NCBI GenBank assembly: GCA_029884515.1
Contig: JAOUHR010000061.1
Location: 1 to 8,562 of the forward strand
Reading direction: 5' to 3'
DNA: 8,562 nucleotides
Source: Gemmatimonadota bacterium
GTDB lineage: Bacteria > Gemmatimonadota > Gemmatimonadetes > Gemmatimonadales > Gemmatimonadaceae
Shown: positions 6,834 through 8,562 of the stretch, in pieces
How positions within the stretch are numbered: position 1 is the stretch's first letter
How the letters are laid out: every line of letters starts with the position of its first letter
Translations under genes and position numbers: made by a program
Notes under the pieces: model-generated
The model's database searches: none
What the model was told of the DNA's origin: nothing
What the model saw: only the letters and a program-made list of their open reading frames with translations

Positions 6834-6866
6834 CGATCGCCACGCCTCGTCAGGGCGCGGTGATCG
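6834..6866. terminator. Possible bidirectional hairpin between convergent genes
   Basis: CGATCGCC (6834-6841) can pair with GGTGATCG (6859-6866), giving eight pairs with one G-U. An inner GCC/GGC pairing shortens the loop. It lies just after the dnaN stop and overlaps the last codons of the convergent lipoprotein gene. There is no U-tract, so the terminator role is tentative. Confidence 0.3.
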
Positions 6867-7791
6867 TGAGCCGGGTCCGCTGCACCAGCTGTTGCGCGCG
6901 GCGACGGCCGCGCATCTCCATGCGCAGTTCCGATTCCCCCGCGCCCGACCGGATCGCGCCGCCGTCCACCGCGAGGTCGAGCAACACCTCGCCCGCGCCC
7001 TCCGCCTCGATCTCGAGCGGCTCCCCGAACTGCGTGCCGCTTCCGGTCATCCGCGTGACGGATCGTCGGGAGATGCGCACCAGCACCTCGCCCTCGCGCT
7101 CCTCCGCTCCGAGCACGCGATAGCTGCGGACGGATGTCACCGCGATCAGGATCGAGTCGCGGCAGGTCGCGTAGTTCGCCGAGTCGGCCCACTCGCGGCC
7201 GGTGAAGAGCGTGTCCGGCGGCGACCCCCAGAGTTCACGCAGCGCGGCGAGCGCCGGCGCATTCGGGCCGCACTCCCCGGCGCGAGGGAGGGTGAGTTGC
7301 GGCTGGTCCCCGCGAGCGACTCGTTCGGCGGCGTACGTGACGGGAAGCGTCAGGTCGGGGGGCTGCCGCAACGAGTCGCCTGCGCCGAAGGAGACCCGGT
7401 ACTCGCTGATGGTCCCGGCGATCCGTGCCGGGATGTCAGCGGCCATCGGCGGGGCCGCGAACGTCCAGTGCGTCCGCAGCTCCGCCTGCAGCGTGTCGGT
7501 CCGCTCGAGCGTGTCCACGCGCGAGACGAGCGTCCCCTCGATGCGCAGGCGATGCGTCTGTGGCTCGCTTGATGGACGGACGATCCAGCGCTCCGCCGAG
7601 GGGCGCTCGACGACCGCCGGGTCGGCCGGCTCCGCTTGCGCGGGCCGTGCGGTACTCGACGGTGCGCACGCAGGGGTGATCGCCACGAGCCCTCCGAGCA
7701 CGCACACGAGGGCGGCGTGTCGCGCACGGCGGCGCGGGTGGCGGGGCGTCGGCAACGCGGCGCGGCGTCTGGCGGTGTGGTCGATCAGCAT
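6850..7791 (-). CDS. Probable lipoprotein of unknown function
   Basis: I do not recognise this 313-aa protein. From the ATG at 7789-7791 it begins with a long basic region (ARRRAALPTPRHPRRRARH), then a hydrophobic stretch (AALVCVLGGLVAITPA) ending at Cys42. This resembles a lipoprotein signal, although TPAC is not a textbook lipobox. An Ala/Pro-rich linker follows. The remainder (about 70-313) alternates short polar beta-strand-like segments, such as THRLRIEGTLVSRVDTLERTDTLQAEL and GEVLLDLAVDGGAIRSGAGESELRMEMRG. It contains two cysteines, in GECGPNAP and ATCRDSI, that could form a disulfide. I infer an exported, membrane-anchored, beta-rich protein. The frame is open further upstream to 7998, but that extension would overlap rnpB, and no convincing ribosome-binding site precedes the chosen start. 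It converges on dnaN and lies downstream of rnpB on the same strand. Confidence 0.75.
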   Translation of the reverse strand: MLIDHTARRRAALPTPRHPRRRARHAALVCVLGGLVAITPACAPSSTARPAQAEPADPAVVERPSAERWIVRPSSEPQTHRLRIEGTLVSRVDTLERTDTLQAELRTHWTFAAPPMAADIPARIAGTISEYRVSFGAGDSLRQPPDLTLPVTYAAERVARGDQPQLTLPRAGECGPNAPALAALRELWGSPPDTLFTGREWADSANYATCRDSILIAVTSVRSYRVLGAEEREGEVLVRISRRSVTRMTGSGTQFGEPLEIEAEGAGEVLLDLAVDGGAIRSGAGESELRMEMRGRRRAQQLVQRTRLTITAP

Positions 7792-7831
7792 CGCGGCGAA
7801 GGGAGGTGTCGCGTGGAGAGAAGACAGGAAA

Positions 7832-7887
7832 GGTGGCAGGCGAAGCGCGAGCGGAACCGTGGTCCCTCCCGAGTCACACCTGCCACC
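7832..7887 (-). terminator. Hairpin downstream of rnpB, likely terminator
   Basis: On the minus strand, GGTGGCAGG (7879-7887) is perfectly complementary to CCTGCCACC (7832-7840). The 38-nt loop can itself fold: GGGAC and GTTCC can pair around CACG. The stem is followed by TTTCCTGTCTTCTCT, a pyrimidine-rich tail with scattered T. It starts about 15 nt after the rnpB 3' end, which fits a terminator for that RNA. Confidence 0.5.
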
Positions 7888-7901
7888 CCCCACCTGCAGT
7901 T

Positions 7902-8275
7902 CGTCGGTCCCGCCTGTAAGCCGGGTTCTGTCGGGATCTCGCGACCCCGGACGATCATTCCTCTCGGCACACGGTCGCCCGTGCACTCTAGCGGCCAACC
8001 CGCGGCGTCTTGATCGCAGAGGACTGCTGCTCGCCGCCTATTCGGCCTTGCTCCCGCAGGGGTTTGCCGTGCCGCCCGTGTTGCCACGGACGCGGTGGGC
8101 TCTTACCCCACCTTTTCACCCTTACCTCCGCTTTCGCGAAGGCGGTCTGTTCTCTGTGGCACTGTCCGTCACGCCTCGCGGCGTGCCCAGGCGTTACCTG
8201 GCAGCGTGTCCAAGGAGCCCGGACTTTCCTCGGCGCAGGGAGACCCTGCGACGCGACCGTCCGGCGGAACCGATA
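7902..8275 (-). ncRNA. rnpB: RNase P RNA, bacterial type A
   Basis: This is the catalytic RNA subunit of RNase P, which removes 5' leaders from pre-tRNAs. Conserved elements appear in order on the minus strand. The 5' core GAGGAAAGTCCGGGCTC is at 8215-8231. ACAGAGA follows at 8151-8157, then the GGTAAGGGTGAAAAGG...GGTAAGAG block at 8100-8126, GCAAGGCCGAATAGG at 8037-8051 and the 3' core AGAACCCGGCTTA at 7917-7929. The ends are set by helix P1: TCGGTTCCGCC (8263-8273) pairs over 11 bp, with one G-U, to GGCGGGACCGA (7904-7914). The length, about 374 nt, is normal. A -10 box at 8280-8285 puts the transcription start near 8273, in agreement with P1. The protein partner, rnpA, lies about 4.2 kb to the left on the same strand. 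The ends are accurate to a few bases. Confidence 0.96.
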
Positions 8276-8279
8276 TCGG

Positions 8280-8285
8280 AATATA
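8280..8285 (-). promoter_or_regulatory. -10 element of the rnpB promoter
   Basis: The minus strand reads TATATT here, five of six matches to TATAAT, about 7 nt before the predicted 5' end of RNase P RNA. No good -35 hexamer is visible 17 nt upstream, where the DNA is almost pure GC. The rest of 8286-8474, the spacer to the divergent gene at 8475, shows nothing else I can identify. Confidence 0.5.
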
Positions 8286-8474
8286 CCCGCTCCCGGGCGG
8301 GCGGGGCGCGGGGTCTCCCGCGATCCTCGGGGCGCGAGGGTGACGCCCGGAGGCTTTCGTGCCGCGAGCGGTGACGCCGAGGTGACCCCGACGGGGCAGT
8401 TTGTCGGCGACATCACGGACGCGCTGACGTGAGCGCGGCGTCCCGAGCACGACCCCCACCAGCCGAGGTGCCCC

Positions 8475-8562
8475 ATGTCCCTGGTCCCGCGCACATTGCC
8501 CGCCCCCGTGGTCACGGTCCTCGACCCGGAGGAGCGTCCGCGCGTGGACGCGGCCGGCGTGG
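8475..8562 (+). CDS. N-terminus of an unidentified protein, cut by the window edge
   Basis: An ATG at 8475-8477 opens a frame that stays open to the end of the window, giving 29 residues: MSLVPRTLPAPVVTVLDPEE, then RPRVDAAGV. A GAGGTG ribosome-binding site (8464-8469) sits 5 nt upstream, which supports this start. The fragment is too short to classify. The text VVTVLDPEERPRVDAAG could be the first strand and helix of a receiver-like or regulator domain, but that is a guess. It is divergent from rnpB, with about 200 bp between them. Confidence 0.5.
   Translation, partial: MSLVPRTLPAPVVTVLDPEERPRVDAAGV

Noticed and set aside
6850..7998. A longer, 382-aa version of the lipoprotein starting at 7998
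   Set aside because: The extension would run through the 3' end of RNase P RNA and the hairpin after it, and has no protein-like character.
7988..8515. Several open frames on both strands between 7988 and 8515
   Set aside because: They lie across the conserved RNase P RNA and its promoter, which explain the sequence.

Overview
This window looks like the chromosomal replication-origin locus of a high-GC bacterium, most likely a member of Gemmatimonadota or a close relative. That placement is inferred from protein character (YidC, DnaA and DnaN wording, an Ala/Pro-rich lipoprotein) and gene content, not from a database search. Most of the sequence is ordinary core housekeeping DNA. I see no insertion sequence, CRISPR array, tRNA or prophage gene.

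Layout: a tightly packed leftward (minus-strand) operon, rpmH-rnpA-yidD-yidC-mnmE, occupies 47-3901. It encodes ribosomal protein L34, the RNase P protein, the YidD membrane-insertion factor, the YidC insertase and the tRNA-modification GTPase MnmE. A 185-bp intergenic region (3902-4086) holds back-to-back promoter candidates and two DnaA boxes. Rightward (plus-strand) dnaA (4087-5484) and dnaN (5718-6824) follow. The 233-bp gap between them carries clustered DnaA-box-like sequences, an inverted repeat, and a CTA-repeat tract next to an AT-rich stretch that reads as a DnaA-trio unwinding element, so I place oriC there. To the right, a minus-strand gene for a probable lipoprotein of unknown function (6850-7791) converges on dnaN. 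Next comes the RNase P RNA gene rnpB on the minus strand (about 7902-8275), with a hairpin after it and a good -10 box before it. A plus-strand gene starts at 8475 and runs off the window.

How the parts fit: leftward genes left of dnaA and rightward dnaA-dnaN give the divergent, co-directional-with-replication order typical of bacterial origins. The left operon links ribosome assembly, tRNA 5' processing and modification, and membrane-protein insertion. Both subunits of RNase P are encoded within about 4.6 kb, on either side of the origin.

The most notable points are: (1) yidC is broken by a frameshift at about 1878, where a two-base loss in a GC dinucleotide run would explain the join; (2) rnpA homology extends upstream of its only standard start codon, implying a CTG start inside rpmH or a sequence error; (3) the DnaA-trio-like element; (4) recF is not next to dnaN. 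I did not find a convincing previously undescribed multi-gene system.
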